Positions 42,384 to 52,422 of a stretch of 64,000 nt of DNA are shown in pieces. Position numbers and translations under genes: made by a program. The notes under the pieces were generated by a model. The model made no database searches. It had not been told where the DNA came from and saw only the letters and a list, made by a program, of their open reading frames with translations. Position 1 is the stretch's first letter. Each line of letters starts with the position of its first letter. Origin of the DNA: Verrucomicrobiota bacterium (GTDB lineage Bacteria; Verrucomicrobiota; Verrucomicrobiia; Limisphaerales; PALSA-1396); assembly GCA_016200005.1 (NCBI GenBank), contig JACQFP010000063.1, positions 62,001 to 126,000 of the forward strand, read 5' to 3'.

Positions 42384-43094
42384 TTATCGGGAAGGGGATC
42401 GATTCCACCGGGGGCGGCGACGCAACGCAGTCCACGCCAATAAACCCAGACCGCCAAATAGAAAAAGGTCTTGCGGTTCGGGAACGACGGAAACCGTGAA
42501 ATTATCGATTCGGTCCGTGCCGGCGGTCGCGACCGTGCCACCACCGATCGAAGTGGTGCTGCCGTCGATGATGCGGAAATAAACGACGGGCGCATTATCA
42601 AGCGCAGTGACTGAACTGAGGTCGTAGGCAAAAGTAAAGAGGCCGGAACTGGTAGTCGAATTCCACACCGGATTCGGGGCGCCGTTCAGCAAGACGGTGT
42701 AACTCAAGCCAAACTGGGTAAACAGCACTCCGTCCGTACTATACTGCAAACTAAAATCCCGAGGCCCCGTGGAACTGCCGGTTTGATCATACGAAACCGC
42801 AATGCCGGTGAATCCGAGCGTGCTGGTTTGGAACTGCCAATAATCGCCCACCGACCAAACATTCGCGCTGTACGATTCAACCGAACCGTTCCCCGAAGGA
42901 TTGCTGTAAACGGCGACATTAGTACCCACCCCGACATGAAATCCAGAGGCGGTTCCGGTCCCCACTTCCGCGAGGTATGGCCCGGAGTTGGTGGGGACCG
43001 AGGCTTCAAACGTCCATTTGGCAATTTGCGCTAAGCCCGCTGGGACACAACAAAGTGAGGCGACAAGAATTACAGCAAGTTTTTTCACGGCCAA
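42384..43094 (-). CDS. PEP-CTERM sorting domain protein
   Basis: 236 aa. Signal peptide MAVKKLAVILVASLCCVPAG, a beta-rich middle domain and the C-terminal sorting signal VPEPQDLFLFGGLGLLAWTA followed by RRRPR. Such proteins are cut and anchored by an exosortase and often belong to exopolysaccharide-linked surface systems (family knowledge); no exosortase is in this window. The body gives no enzymatic clue. A clean intrinsic terminator follows the stop. Confidence 0.85.
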   Translation of the reverse strand: MAVKKLAVILVASLCCVPAGLAQIAKWTFEASVPTNSGPYLAEVGTGTASGFHVGVGTNVAVYSNPSGNGSVESYSANVWSVGDYWQFQTSTLGFTGIAVSYDQTGSSTGPRDFSLQYSTDGVLFTQFGLSYTVLLNGAPNPVWNSTTSSGLFTFAYDLSSVTALDNAPVVYFRIIDGSTTSIGGGTVATAGTDRIDNFTVSVVPEPQDLFLFGGLGLLAWTALRRRPRWNRSPSR

Positions 43095-43252
43095 TAAGAT
43101 GGTTCTTTTCGGCTGGATGCATCATTGGTGAACTGCGCGACGAGTGCAATACAAACTTATTCACATTTTGAATGCCTGGGCGTCCAAACCGCTTCGGTCA
43201 GCTAAACCATTGGGAAAGTTGCATTTGACGGCAAAATCGTTACGCTCTGCCC

Positions 43253-44284
43253 ATGATCAGATCGGAAAGACCGCCGGGTGACCCGGAATTGAAGCGTCGC
43301 ATCCAGGAACTCATCGCTTACAAAGGCGGCGGCCATAACCACGACCACGTCGAGGACATCATTGAAAGTGCGTTGAAGCTGCTGACCGATGTGGAAGACC
43401 GCGGCGACGTGCGCGTGATTCAAACGGCGATTCGTGAATTGCGCTATGCCTTCAAACTCTTTGCGCCTTATGCCGGCGTGCGCAAGGTGACGATCTTCGG
43501 TTCGGCGCGCACGCTGCCCAGCAAGACGGAGTATCAACAGGCGGTGGATCTGGGGCGCAAGATTGTCAAGGCCGGCTTCATGGTCATCACCGGCGCCGGG
43601 CCGGGGATCATGCAGGCTGGACACGAAGGCGCCGGCCCGGAAAAGAGCTTCGGCGTCAACATCCGGCTGCCGTGGGAACAAGGCGCCAATCCCATCATTC
43701 AAGACGACAAGAAACTGATCAACTTCAAATACTTTTTCACGCGCAAGCTGATTTTCGTGCGGCATTCGGATGCCATCGCCCTTTTTCCCGGCGGCTTCGG
43801 CACGATGGATGAAAGTTACGAGGCGTTGACACTGATGCAAACCGGCAAGAGCCAGTTGATGCCGCTGGTGCTGATCGAGAAACCCGGCGGCACTTACTGG
43901 AAAACGTGGGACAAGAACGTCCGCGAACATCTCCTGCGCAACCAGCTCATCTCATCGGATGACCTCCACCTGTATCACATCACCGATGACACGGACCAGG
44001 CAGTGAACATCATCACCCGCTTTTATCGCAACTTTCACTCCAGCCGTTTTGTGAAAGATCTGTTCGTCATCCGCCTCAAACATGCGCCATCACCTTCAGC
44101 CATCGAATCGATGAACGAAGATTTTGCCGACATCATCGCCGGCGAGAAGATCAAACTCATCGAAGCCACGCCGGAAGAAAAAGAGGATGAAGATGAGGTG
44201 AAGCTGCCGCGCATTGGATTCGGATTTGACCGCCGCCATTACGGCCGACTGCGCCAGTTGATTGATGTGTTGAACGGGTTGTAA
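43253..44284 (+). CDS. LOG-family / TIGR00730 Rossmann-fold protein
   Basis: 343 aa. Central lysine-decarboxylase-like fold: VTIFGSARTLPSKTEY, MVITGAGPGIMQAGHEGAG and PGGFGTMDESYEALTLMQTG (the PGGxGT motif). In plants and some bacteria LOG proteins release cytokinin bases from nucleotides; many bacterial ones act on AMP-type nucleotides, and the exact role here is not known. About 70 extra residues precede the domain (KGGGHNHDHVEDIIESALKL) and an acidic C-terminal tail follows. Stand-alone gene. Confidence 0.85.
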   Translation: MIRSERPPGDPELKRRIQELIAYKGGGHNHDHVEDIIESALKLLTDVEDRGDVRVIQTAIRELRYAFKLFAPYAGVRKVTIFGSARTLPSKTEYQQAVDLGRKIVKAGFMVITGAGPGIMQAGHEGAGPEKSFGVNIRLPWEQGANPIIQDDKKLINFKYFFTRKLIFVRHSDAIALFPGGFGTMDESYEALTLMQTGKSQLMPLVLIEKPGGTYWKTWDKNVREHLLRNQLISSDDLHLYHITDDTDQAVNIITRFYRNFHSSRFVKDLFVIRLKHAPSPSAIESMNEDFADIIAGEKIKLIEATPEEKEDEDEVKLPRIGFGFDRRHYGRLRQLIDVLNGL

Positions 44285-44293
44285 GCCGGTGAC

Positions 44294-45574
44294 TCACTCG
44301 TAACGCAACGATTCAATCGGGTCGAGGTTCGCCGCTTTGTAGGCGGGATAGGTGCCGAAGATGATGCCGACGAGCGAACAGATCAACAGGCCGATCACCG
44401 CCCAGTCGAAGGGAATCACGGGCGGCAGTTTCAGAAAAAATGCGGTGGCGTTTCCGCCGAGAATGCCGAGCAACACGCCCAGCGCGCCGCCGACTTCGCA
44501 GAGCACCACGGCTTCCATGATGAATTGTACCATGATGTTGCGCTTTTTGGCGCCGACAGCCCGGCGGATGCCGATCTCGCGCGTCCGTTCCGTCACCGAA
44601 ACGAGCATGATGTTCATGATGCCGATGCCGGCGGCGATCAACGCAATCGAACTAATCACCGCCACGCCCATGCGCACCGTCAACGTGAAGGATTTGAACT
44701 GGGCGATCATCGAATCATTGGAAAAGATTTCAAAATCGTCCTCCTTGCCCGGCGGCACCTTGCGGATCACGCGCATGATTCCGCGCACCTGTTCGACGGT
44801 GTCATCGTAGAGTTCCTGGCTTTGCGCCTGAACGAGAATCGACAAGCTCCGCCACGGCTGGTGACCATAGCGCCGCAAACCGGTGGTGATGGGAATGACG
44901 GCGAAGTTGTCCTGATTGCCGCCCAGCATCAAGCCGCGCGATTCCAACACGCCGATAACCGTGTAGTTGATGCCGTCAAACTTCACCTGTTCGCCAATGG
45001 CGGAACCGAATGGAAACAGTATCTTGGACAGACTGTTGCCGAGCACGCAAACGTCGTGTTCGCTGTCCACGTCTGAATCCAAAAGGGCACGGCCATCGGC
45101 CACAGTCCAGTTCTTCGCAGGGAAAGTTCCCGGCGTGGCACCGGAAAATTCGACGTTGGGCGGGGTTTTTTCGTAACGCGAAACCGCCTGCCCGCCCCAA
45201 AACCAGGTTTCCAGTCCCACGCTGCCCGCAAGTGTTGCCCGTTCCTGCACCTGCAGGCATTGAGCGAGCGTGATACTCTTGCGCCGCCAGAATTTTTCAA
45301 AGCCTTCCGGTCCGCCGAAATAAATGCCCGGCCACTTCCGCACCACGAACGTGTAACTTCCCAACCGGCTCAAATCCGCTTCGATGCTGGTCTGCATCAC
45401 GCGCATCGCCGTCATCACCACGATGATAGAAAACACGCCCACCAGCACGCCCAGCAAGGTCAGCGCTGAACGCAGTTTGTGCGACGTGAGCGCGTTCATC
45501 GCCATGCGAAAACTTTCGCGCGCTTCCGCGAACAGGATGGTTCTCTTTTTCGATCTCATCTGCAACTCACTCAT
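44294..45574 (-). CDS. MacB-like ABC transporter permease (second copy)
   Basis: 426 aa. An N-terminal membrane segment (ALTLLGVLVGVFSIIVVMTA), a large periplasmic MacB_PCD-type domain, then three C-terminal membrane segments with the FtsX motif TERTREIGIRRAVGAKKRNI. The last gene of the efflux operon, overlapping the previous permease gene by 8 bases. Two permeases for one ATPase suggest a heterodimer. Confidence 0.85.
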   Translation of the reverse strand: MSELQMRSKKRTILFAEARESFRMAMNALTSHKLRSALTLLGVLVGVFSIIVVMTAMRVMQTSIEADLSRLGSYTFVVRKWPGIYFGGPEGFEKFWRRKSITLAQCLQVQERATLAGSVGLETWFWGGQAVSRYEKTPPNVEFSGATPGTFPAKNWTVADGRALLDSDVDSEHDVCVLGNSLSKILFPFGSAIGEQVKFDGINYTVIGVLESRGLMLGGNQDNFAVIPITTGLRRYGHQPWRSLSILVQAQSQELYDDTVEQVRGIMRVIRKVPPGKEDDFEIFSNDSMIAQFKSFTLTVRMGVAVISSIALIAAGIGIMNIMLVSVTERTREIGIRRAVGAKKRNIMVQFIMEAVVLCEVGGALGVLLGILGGNATAFFLKLPPVIPFDWAVIGLLICSLVGIIFGTYPAYKAANLDPIESLRYE

Positions 45575-46796
45575 TCCTCAAGGCATCGACGGGATTCATC
45601 CGTGCCGCGCGCCAGGCGGGGAAGAAACCGGAAACGAGCCCGGTCATCAGCGCAACCAGCAGGGCAATCGCCACGACGAGCGGCGACATTCGCGCGGGCA
45701 TGAATTTCGCCATGACCAACGTCAACGGCCAGGCGATCGCCAGTCCCAACATTCCGCCCAGCAGACAGATGCTCGCGGCTTCGATCAGGAATTGGACCAT
45801 GATCGTGCGCCGTTTCGCGCCGATGGCTTTACGGATGCCGATCTCGCGGGTGCGTTCCGCCACCGACACGAACATGATGTTCATGATGCCGATGCCGCCG
45901 ACGAACAGCGAAAGTCCCGTGATGAAAAAACCGACGGCGGCAATTCTTCCCGCCACGCGATTGAACATCTTGATGAACATTTCCTGTTGATCGATGCCGA
46001 AGTTGTCCTCGTCGGCGGGCGCAACGTGGCGAATTCTCCGCATCACACCGCGCAATTCCTCTTTCGCATCCTCAAGCTGGCGCAGGTCGTTCACTTTCAC
46101 CTGAATTTGCACGTCCGGCTGCGCCCAAAAGCTGCTGACAAATTGTTGCATCGGGATGATCACCTGGTTGTCCGCGCTGAATGGCCCCATGAAGTTTCCC
46201 TGCTTCTCCAGCACACCGATGACTTCCAACGCCCCTCCGCCCAACTGAATTTTATTGCCCACCGGCGGTTCATCCGGGAACAGGTTCGTGGCGACGTTCG
46301 CGCCCAACACGCAGACCGCGCGGCCGCTATCCGATTCGCCCGGCGTAAAAAACCGGCCATCAACGACGGTCACTCCGCCTGTCAATAGAAACTGGTCCGT
46401 GGTGCCGATGACATTGACCATGTTCGAACTGCGGTTTTTGTATTTCACCGATGCGCGAGAATCCGCTTTGGGAGCGACGGCTTGCGCCAGAGTCATCTGC
46501 CGTTCCACCTCCCTGGCTTGCGCGATGGTAATTTCAGGACGGCGTTCGGCTGCGACCCATTCCTCGTCCGACTCGATGAACCAACCGAACCGCTGAACGA
46601 ACAACACATCCGAGCCGATGGCTGAGATGCTTTGAAGAAAGGCGCGATTGAAACCGTCGATGGCTGTGCCCATCAACGTCACGGTGACAATGCCGATGAT
46701 GATGCCCAACGTCGTCAGGCCGGAGCGCAGTTTGTTGGCGCGGATGGCGTCCCAGGAAATGCCCAGACCTTCCTTGAGTTCAGCGAAGAGGTTCAT
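45567..46796 (-). CDS. MacB-like ABC transporter permease
   Basis: 409 aa with the same layout as the next gene: N-terminal segment (LTTLGIIIGIVTVTLMGTA), periplasmic domain, FtsX core with AERTREIGIRKAIGAKRRTI and three C-terminal segments. It starts 6 bases from the ATPase gene stop. It should form the membrane part of the pump with the downstream permease. Confidence 0.88.
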   Translation of the reverse strand: MNLFAELKEGLGISWDAIRANKLRSGLTTLGIIIGIVTVTLMGTAIDGFNRAFLQSISAIGSDVLFVQRFGWFIESDEEWVAAERRPEITIAQAREVERQMTLAQAVAPKADSRASVKYKNRSSNMVNVIGTTDQFLLTGGVTVVDGRFFTPGESDSGRAVCVLGANVATNLFPDEPPVGNKIQLGGGALEVIGVLEKQGNFMGPFSADNQVIIPMQQFVSSFWAQPDVQIQVKVNDLRQLEDAKEELRGVMRRIRHVAPADEDNFGIDQQEMFIKMFNRVAGRIAAVGFFITGLSLFVGGIGIMNIMFVSVAERTREIGIRKAIGAKRRTIMVQFLIEAASICLLGGMLGLAIAWPLTLVMAKFMPARMSPLVVAIALLVALMTGLVSGFFPAWRAARMNPVDALRNE

Positions 46797-46802
46797 CCCG
46801 GT

Positions 46803-47483
46803 TCACACCCTTTCATCGCTGGCGATCTGGCCGTCGCGGATGCGCAGGATGCGCCGGGCGTGCTTGGCCACGTCCTCTTCGTGCGTAACGACGATGATGG
46901 TGTTGCCTTTTCGTGAAAGGTTCTCGAACAGATCCATGATCTCCACGCCGGTTTTGGTATCGAGGTTGCCGGTTGGTTCATCGGCGAGAATGATGGAAGG
47001 CTTGTTCACCAGCGCGCGCGCGATGGCGACCCGCTGTCGCTGCCCGCCGGACATTTCGTTGGGTTTGTGATGCATGCGGTCCGTCAGGCCGACGTTTTCC
47101 AGCGTGTCGAGGGCCACTTTCCGGCGTTCCTCGGCGTTCATGCCGGAATAAATCAGCGGTAGCTCGACGTTGTGAAGCGCGTTGGAGCGGGGCAACAAAT
47201 TGAAACTCTGAAAGACAAAGCCGATTTCGCGATTCCGGATTTCCGCCAGTTCATTGTCGTCCATTTCGCTGACTTTGTTGCCGTTCAACTCAAACTCGCC
47301 GTCAGTCGGCGTGTCCAGACAGCCGATCAAATTCATCAAGGTCGATTTGCCGGAGCCGGAAGGACCCATGATGGCTACGTATTCGCCGCGCTCGATTTCC
47401 AGCGAGACATTGCGCAAGGCGTGAATGGTCTCCGTGCCCATCTGATAGCGGCGGGAGATGTTTTGCAGTCGAATCAGGGCCAC
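46803..47483 (-). CDS. ABC transporter ATP-binding protein (MacB/LolD-like)
   Basis: 226 aa. Walker [10 protein letters not shown] (residues 40-48), Q-loop [14 protein letters not shown], signature [15 protein letters not shown], Walker [14 protein letters not shown] and H-loop VVTHEED. These are the features of the MacB/LolD class, which drives mechanotransmission rather than transport through the membrane. Between adaptor and permease genes in one operon, spacing 6-11 bases. Confidence 0.93.
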   Translation of the reverse strand: MALIRLQNISRRYQMGTETIHALRNVSLEIERGEYVAIMGPSGSGKSTLMNLIGCLDTPTDGEFELNGNKVSEMDDNELAEIRNREIGFVFQSFNLLPRSNALHNVELPLIYSGMNAEERRKVALDTLENVGLTDRMHHKPNEMSGGQRQRVAIARALVNKPSIILADEPTGNLDTKTGVEIMDLFENLSRKGNTIIVVTHEEDVAKHARRILRIRDGQIASDERV

Positions 47484-47494
47484 AAGATTCTACC

Positions 47495-48886
47495 TTATTT
47501 TTTCACTTCGGCGGGAGGCTTGCCAATCTTGATTCGTTTGCCGTTCTCCAACTCTCGACTGATGGCCTTGTAGCCGCCGGACACCACTTCCTGTCCCTCT
47601 TTCAATCCTTCGGTAATCTCCACGTAAGAATCATCGCTGATGCCCCGCTTGACCGGCAACATTTTGGCGCGTTCGGCTTCAACGACGAACACGACTTCAA
47701 TTGGTTTCGGGGCCTCGCCTGGTTTTTTGTCAGGCTTGGAGTTGTTTGTGGAAGTCATGGATGGCGCGTTCGTCGAGGCCGAAGAGACGGGATCGGTTTT
47801 CGCAGAGTTGGTGGTGGATTGTTTGGGGTCGCTCTTCGCGCCGGCGCGTTTGTCGGCGTCCGGCGCTTTGGGCAGTCGCGTTGTGACGCTGGCGATGGGG
47901 ACCGAGAGAACGTTTGTTCGCGAGCGGGTTTCAATTTCCGCGTTGACCGACATTCCCGGTCGGAAGGTTTCCTTTTCCTTGATCCGGATTTTTACTTCGA
48001 ATTTGGTCGCTTCCTGTGATTGACCACCGCCGCTGTTGCCGCCGCTGGCACCCAGCATGCCCGCACCTTTCGAGGAATTGGCAATCTCGGTCACGATGCC
48101 GTTGAATTTGCGGTCGCGGTAGGCATCCACTTCGAGCCGCGCCTTCTGTCCGAGGGCAATCAACACCACGTCGATTTCGCCAATATCGACGCGCGCTTCC
48201 ATCTCGTTCAAATCGGCTACCGTCATGACTTCCGTCCCGGCCATCATGGCGGTGCCGACGACGCGTTCGCCGAGTTGGGAGTTCAAGCGGCTTACGGTGC
48301 CGGTGAGCGGGGACACGATGGTGGTCTTGGACAGGTCTTCCTCGGCCCGCTGGAGCGCGGCCTTGGCGACGGCCACCTGATGCACGGAGCTTTCGAGTTG
48401 CGCCTTCGCAATATCATAGGCGGTCTTGACCTCCAGATAGGCGGAGTCGGAAATCAGTTTTTTGGCGAAGAGTTCCAGGTTGCGTTTGAATTCCAACTCC
48501 GCTTTTTGCAAGCTGGCCTCCGCAGTGGTCTTGCCGGCCAACGATCCCAGATAGCTCGCTTCGGACGAATTCTTGCTGGCGATGTAGAGGTCCGGCTTGA
48601 TCTTCAAAAGCAGGTCGCCCTTTTTGACCTGTTGTCCTTCCTTGACCGGCAACGCGATGATTTCGCCGCTGACTTCGGGGCTGATCTTGACTTGCAGCAC
48701 GGGCTGGATGCGGCCGTTGGCGACGACCAATTCCGTGATGTTCCGGCGGGCGACCTGCTCCTTCTGCACGGTGATGACGACTTCCTTCTTCTTGAAGTAG
48801 GCGAACACGCCACCTCCGGCGGCCAACAGCAAGATCAGGGACACGACGATGATCTTTTTGCGCTTTTTCGATTTGGGATTTGCCAT
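47495..48886 (-). CDS. MacA-like periplasmic adaptor (RND/HlyD family)
   Basis: 463 aa. One N-terminal membrane anchor (IIVVSLILLLAAGGGVFAYF), then a split lipoyl domain around a long helical hairpin (about 110-200) and the C-terminal beta-barrel with a Ser/Thr/Lys-rich low-complexity insert near 370-410. First gene of the operon. ATG 48886 was chosen because GAAGG stands at the right distance upstream, with MANPKSKKRKK as basic start. With the ATPase and permeases it should form a MacAB-like efflux pump; substrate unknown. Confidence 0.88.
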   Translation of the reverse strand: MANPKSKKRKKIIVVSLILLLAAGGGVFAYFKKKEVVITVQKEQVARRNITELVVANGRIQPVLQVKISPEVSGEIIALPVKEGQQVKKGDLLLKIKPDLYIASKNSSEASYLGSLAGKTTAEASLQKAELEFKRNLELFAKKLISDSAYLEVKTAYDIAKAQLESSVHQVAVAKAALQRAEEDLSKTTIVSPLTGTVSRLNSQLGERVVGTAMMAGTEVMTVADLNEMEARVDIGEIDVVLIALGQKARLEVDAYRDRKFNGIVTEIANSSKGAGMLGASGGNSGGGQSQEATKFEVKIRIKEKETFRPGMSVNAEIETRSRTNVLSVPIASVTTRLPKAPDADKRAGAKSDPKQSTTNSAKTDPVSSASTNAPSMTSTNNSKPDKKPGEAPKPIEVVFVVEAERAKMLPVKRGISDDSYVEITEGLKEGQEVVSGGYKAISRELENGKRIKIGKPPAEVKK

Positions 48887-49052
48887 TTGTTTGCCTTCTA
48901 AAGACACCCCGCCGGTCGTTTTGTTTCAATAATATTCGGAGTCAAGGCCACTGGGTTGTTCTGCCATCTGGCAATATACTCGTCTTGGCAGTTGAATAGC
49001 CTGCCGGCGAAAGTAGGAGATTGGAGGGGCGGTGTCCAGTTGGGATGTAAGG

Positions 49053-51032
49053 TCAACCGTGCTCCTCGGGAGAAATCCCTTGCACAAACGGCGGAATGGG
49101 ACAATCCAACGTGTCGGCGATGGCTCGCAACAATTCAGCCTCCTCGGGCTGGATGACGCCATCGGCGGCGACGGTGTAAGCGCAGGCGTTGAGCACGAGC
49201 CTTTTGACGTTCGGCGCTGCTTCGACCAGACGCTTCAACGCCGCATCGATCTGCGGGAGATTGCAATCTTGGGATTCGATGAGTGAAAGGATGTTTTCAG
49301 GAAGTTCTAGTTGCTGCGCGCCGAGGCGAAATGCGTTCTTGATCTGCGCCTCGTCGCCGTGGCCAAGATAAGCCAACGCCGAGAGCAGAAGGGCGCAATC
49401 CGGCACCAGCGGCTTGAGGACGTAATACTGAACGATGGGTTTTTTGACCGGCCCGAAATGCGGCGCGAGATGGCGCAGAACAATTTTCTGCAGCATGTAT
49501 TCAAACAGATCAATCTGCCGATCGCTCTCGATGATGAACTGCATGTTCTTCCTGAATTGTTCGTATTGCGCCGGTGAGAGTCGTTGCAGCGTCGGCAACG
49601 TCATATTCAGCAGCGGCAGTCTGGCCTGAGAAATCAGTTTGGATACTCCCGAAAACAGCGGCGCGATTTCCTGGTACACGCCGGGATCGCTTTGCAATTG
49701 GAGTTGGCGAAGCTGGATGGCTCTGGTCGTTTCATCGGGGCTGAGCAGCACGGAGTAAATCAATGCGGCGGCACTGGCTGGCTCGTGCGCGGCGCTTGAA
49801 AGAATTTCTGAAAGCGTCGATCTGAAATTGGCGGCGTATTCGAGGTGCATTGCACTGGGTGTGCCAAGGGAGGGCATGACACTGTCCGTCCGAACCGCCG
49901 CCGCGCTTAAGCCAGCGACGACCGGCGGCGCTCCGAGAAGATCGCCAATGCTCGGCGGGCGAACAGTTCTGGCCGGCGCTCGGGCTGCGGAACTCGCCGC
50001 TCGTTCTTCGGTTTCGATGGCGTCAACGCGGATGGATTTGAAGTTCCCGTCCCAGGTCGGATCGATGGCGCGAATGCGTTCCTCCAACGGCGGGTGAGTT
50101 TCCATGAGGCCGAAGAGTGTTTCGCCCATGCCGTTCGCAAAGAACATGTGGCTGGCCAGGTCGGCGTGGGCCGATTCAATTCGGGAGCCGTAACCGAGGC
50201 CGCCAATTTTTTGCAGCGCGCCGGACAGACCGGCAGGATTGCGCGTGAATTGGACGGAGGAGGCATCCGCGAGAAACTCGCGCTGGCGGCTGACCGCGCT
50301 TTGAATGAGCCGCCCGAAGAAGACACCAATCCAGCCGATCAGTAGAAGCGCGAGGCCGAGGAGAGGCAGAAGATTGCGGTCGCGGCTGCTGCGGCTGCGC
50401 AATTGCAACAGAACCCGGCCAACAATGGCCAGGCCCATGATGCCGAAAATGAGGCCGATGAGCCGGAGGTTGAGGCGCATGTCGCCGTTGAGGACGTGAC
50501 TGAATTCGTGGCCGATGACTCCTTGCAATTCGTCGCGCGAGAGCAGCTTCATGCATCCTTGCGTGACGGCGATGACCGTATCGCTGGTCGAGTGTCCGGC
50601 GGCGAAGGCGTTGATGCTTTGTTCCGGCAGTAAGTAAACCTGTGGCACGGGCACACCGGAGGCGATGGCCATTTCTTCGACGACGTTGAGCAGTTTGCGC
50701 TCGTTGGGATCGGCATTGTCCGGGTTGATAAGCTGTCCGCCAAGCATCTCGGCCACGGCGCTGCCGCCTTGCGAAAGCTCCATGATTTTTGCCGCGCTGC
50801 CGATCGTGATGACAGCGAGCGTGCCGAGCGCGACCCATAGAAAAACCTGCGGATTCCAAAGCGAGGCAACCGCAGCCACATCCTGGGATGGGTGGTTCAA
50901 TCTGCCTCCGAACAGCGCAAAGGCAATGACGAGATAAACCGACAGGATGATCAACGCGACGGCGGCAGCGAAATACACCACCAGCAGTTTGGTGTTGCGA
51001 TGTGCTTTGGCCTGGCGCTCAAAGAAGTCCAT
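49053..51032 (-). CDS. M48-family membrane metallopeptidase with C-terminal TerB-like domain
   Basis: 659 aa. Two N-terminal membrane segments, then the zinc site HEFSH in VIGHEFSHVLNGDM and the third ligand in REFLADASSVQFT, as in HtpX/M48 peptidases, with further membrane segments around it. The long C-terminal part (about 400-659), not present in HtpX, ends in a helical region resembling TerB (NACAYTVAADGVIQPEEAEL). It stands with LemA and a small membrane protein, a neighbourhood often seen for LemA. Membrane-protein quality control is the likely role. Confidence 0.85.
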   Translation of the reverse strand: MDFFERQAKAHRNTKLLVVYFAAAVALIILSVYLVIAFALFGGRLNHPSQDVAAVASLWNPQVFLWVALGTLAVITIGSAAKIMELSQGGSAVAEMLGGQLINPDNADPNERKLLNVVEEMAIASGVPVPQVYLLPEQSINAFAAGHSTSDTVIAVTQGCMKLLSRDELQGVIGHEFSHVLNGDMRLNLRLIGLIFGIMGLAIVGRVLLQLRSRSSRDRNLLPLLGLALLLIGWIGVFFGRLIQSAVSRQREFLADASSVQFTRNPAGLSGALQKIGGLGYGSRIESAHADLASHMFFANGMGETLFGLMETHPPLEERIRAIDPTWDGNFKSIRVDAIETEERAASSAARAPARTVRPPSIGDLLGAPPVVAGLSAAAVRTDSVMPSLGTPSAMHLEYAANFRSTLSEILSSAAHEPASAAALIYSVLLSPDETTRAIQLRQLQLQSDPGVYQEIAPLFSGVSKLISQARLPLLNMTLPTLQRLSPAQYEQFRKNMQFIIESDRQIDLFEYMLQKIVLRHLAPHFGPVKKPIVQYYVLKPLVPDCALLLSALAYLGHGDEAQIKNAFRLGAQQLELPENILSLIESQDCNLPQIDAALKRLVEAAPNVKRLVLNACAYTVAADGVIQPEEAELLRAIADTLDCPIPPFVQGISPEEHG

Positions 51033-51060
51033 TCAAAACGTGCTGCCGGGATCTGGCCGG

Positions 51061-51552
51061 CTACGCGACCACTCTGCTAGTGCTCGGCGACACTCGTGTC
51101 TCACCGTGTTCCTTCCCTATTTGCTCCGCCACTGACGAGACGAACTGCTCGACTCGGACCGCTTCCGGGCCGGCGCCGATTACCTCAAAGGCATAGTTTC
51201 CGCCTTTAAGCTTGAACACGAAAACCTGCAACGGCCGCCTCCTAAAAATCACGCAAGCGATGCCGCTGAACGCGATCATGCCCACGACAGCCAACGCTGG
51301 CCAAATCAAGCCACTGTTGAAGACGAGGATGATTGCGCCGAGCAGCGCAATAGCGATGAGCACCACTCCGCCGTGGAAAAGTGGAGCTAAAATCCGTGCG
51401 CTATCGAATTGTGCGCTCAACGATGCCAAATCGTATCGGGCATCAAAGGTCGATCCAAACCTGCGACCACGCACCGCCAAATGATCCGGCAGCAAGATGA
51501 ACCGCCTTCGGACGCCGCCGAAACTCTGTTCATATGTGGCAAGCGTGTCCAT
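51061..51552 (-). CDS. Uncharacterised membrane protein, LemA/M48 cluster
   Basis: 163 aa. An N-terminal soluble part (about 1-60) precedes two membrane segments (GGVVLIAIALLGAIILVFNS and LIWPALAVVGMIAFSGIACV) and a basic, beta-rich C-terminus. I do not recognise the family. It lies between the LemA and peptidase genes on the same strand, with gaps of about 30 bases on both sides, so it is probably co-expressed with them. Confidence 0.6.
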   Translation of the reverse strand: MDTLATYEQSFGGVRRRFILLPDHLAVRGRRFGSTFDARYDLASLSAQFDSARILAPLFHGGVVLIAIALLGAIILVFNSGLIWPALAVVGMIAFSGIACVIFRRRPLQVFVFKLKGGNYAFEVIGAGPEAVRVEQFVSSVAEQIGKEHGETRVSPSTSRVVA

Positions 51553-51584
51553 AAAGACCAGGCGTTCGTTTTGTCCATAGCTCG

Positions 51585-52187
51585 TTAGAACTGCACCTTC
51601 GGTGCGTCCTTCTGCTCCGGCTTGTCGATGACAAACAACTCGGCGGCGGTGAAGTTGAACGTGTTCGCGATGAGGCTCGCCGGGAACACTTCACGCTGCG
51701 TGTTGTAAACCATCACCGAATCGTTGTACGCCTGGCGCGCGAAGGAAATTTTATTTTCCGTCGAGGTCAACTCTTCCGTGAGCTGCATCATGTTTTGGTT
51801 GGCCTTGAGATCGGGATATTGCTCGGAGACAACCATCAATCGACTGAGCGCGCCGGTCAGGCCGCTCTCGGCGGAAATGAGGCCCTTCACGGCGCTTGCG
51901 TCGCCGGGATTGGCGGCGGCGGTCTGCGACGCGGCGTAGGCGATATTGCGCGCCTTGGTGACGGCTTCCAGCGTTTCGCGTTCGTGCTTGATGTAACCTT
52001 TGGCAGTCTCGACCAGGTTCGGAATCAGGTCGTAGCGCCGCTTGAGTTGCACGTCAATCTGCGCGTAGGCGTTCTTGAATCGGTTGCGCAGCGCGACCAG
52101 CCGGTTGTAAGCGCTGACCACGTAAATCAGGATAAAAAACAGCGGGATGATGATGATCAGCCCGAGGATGAAAATCGATTTTAGCAT
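51585..52187 (-). CDS. lemA: LemA family protein
   Basis: 200 aa. One N-terminal membrane segment (IFILGLIIIIPLFFILIYVV) followed by the LemA core YNRLVALRNRFKNAYAQIDV-QLKRRYDLIPNLVETAKGYI and helical repeats to the end (NTFNFTAAELFVI). LemA proteins are membrane-anchored helical bundles of unknown action, often with HtpX/M48 peptidases (known context), as here. First gene of a three-gene group on the minus strand. Confidence 0.93.
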   Translation of the reverse strand: MLKSIFILGLIIIIPLFFILIYVVSAYNRLVALRNRFKNAYAQIDVQLKRRYDLIPNLVETAKGYIKHERETLEAVTKARNIAYAASQTAAANPGDASAVKGLISAESGLTGALSRLMVVSEQYPDLKANQNMMQLTEELTSTENKISFARQAYNDSVMVYNTQREVFPASLIANTFNFTAAELFVIDKPEQKDAPKVQF

Positions 52188-52347
52188 GGCGGTCCTTTCA
52201 TTTAGTTGGGCAATAAGTAGGGCAGCGCGCAGGTCGAAGCAATTATATTCTGGCGGGTTGTTTGTAAGATAACCACTCCCTGGCGCTGTAATCTGATGCA
52301 GCCAAGGTTGCTTCGACCAGCGCTCAAACCTGCTTCACTCAAAGCGA

Positions 52348-52378
52348 ACGCGCCTGCACTGGGAAGATGCAGGCGCGT
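52348..52378 (-). terminator. Strong GC hairpin after the beta-helix protein gene
   Basis: ACGCGCCTGCA (348-358) pairs perfectly with TGCAGGCGCGT (368-378) around a nine-base loop, about 45 bases after the stop of the beta-helix gene. The run after it is weak in T, so it may be a factor-dependent or poor intrinsic terminator. Confidence 0.6.
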
Positions 52379-52422
52379 AAGCGATGACTGGAATGTCCTG
52401 CGTTGTGACGCAGGGCATGAGC

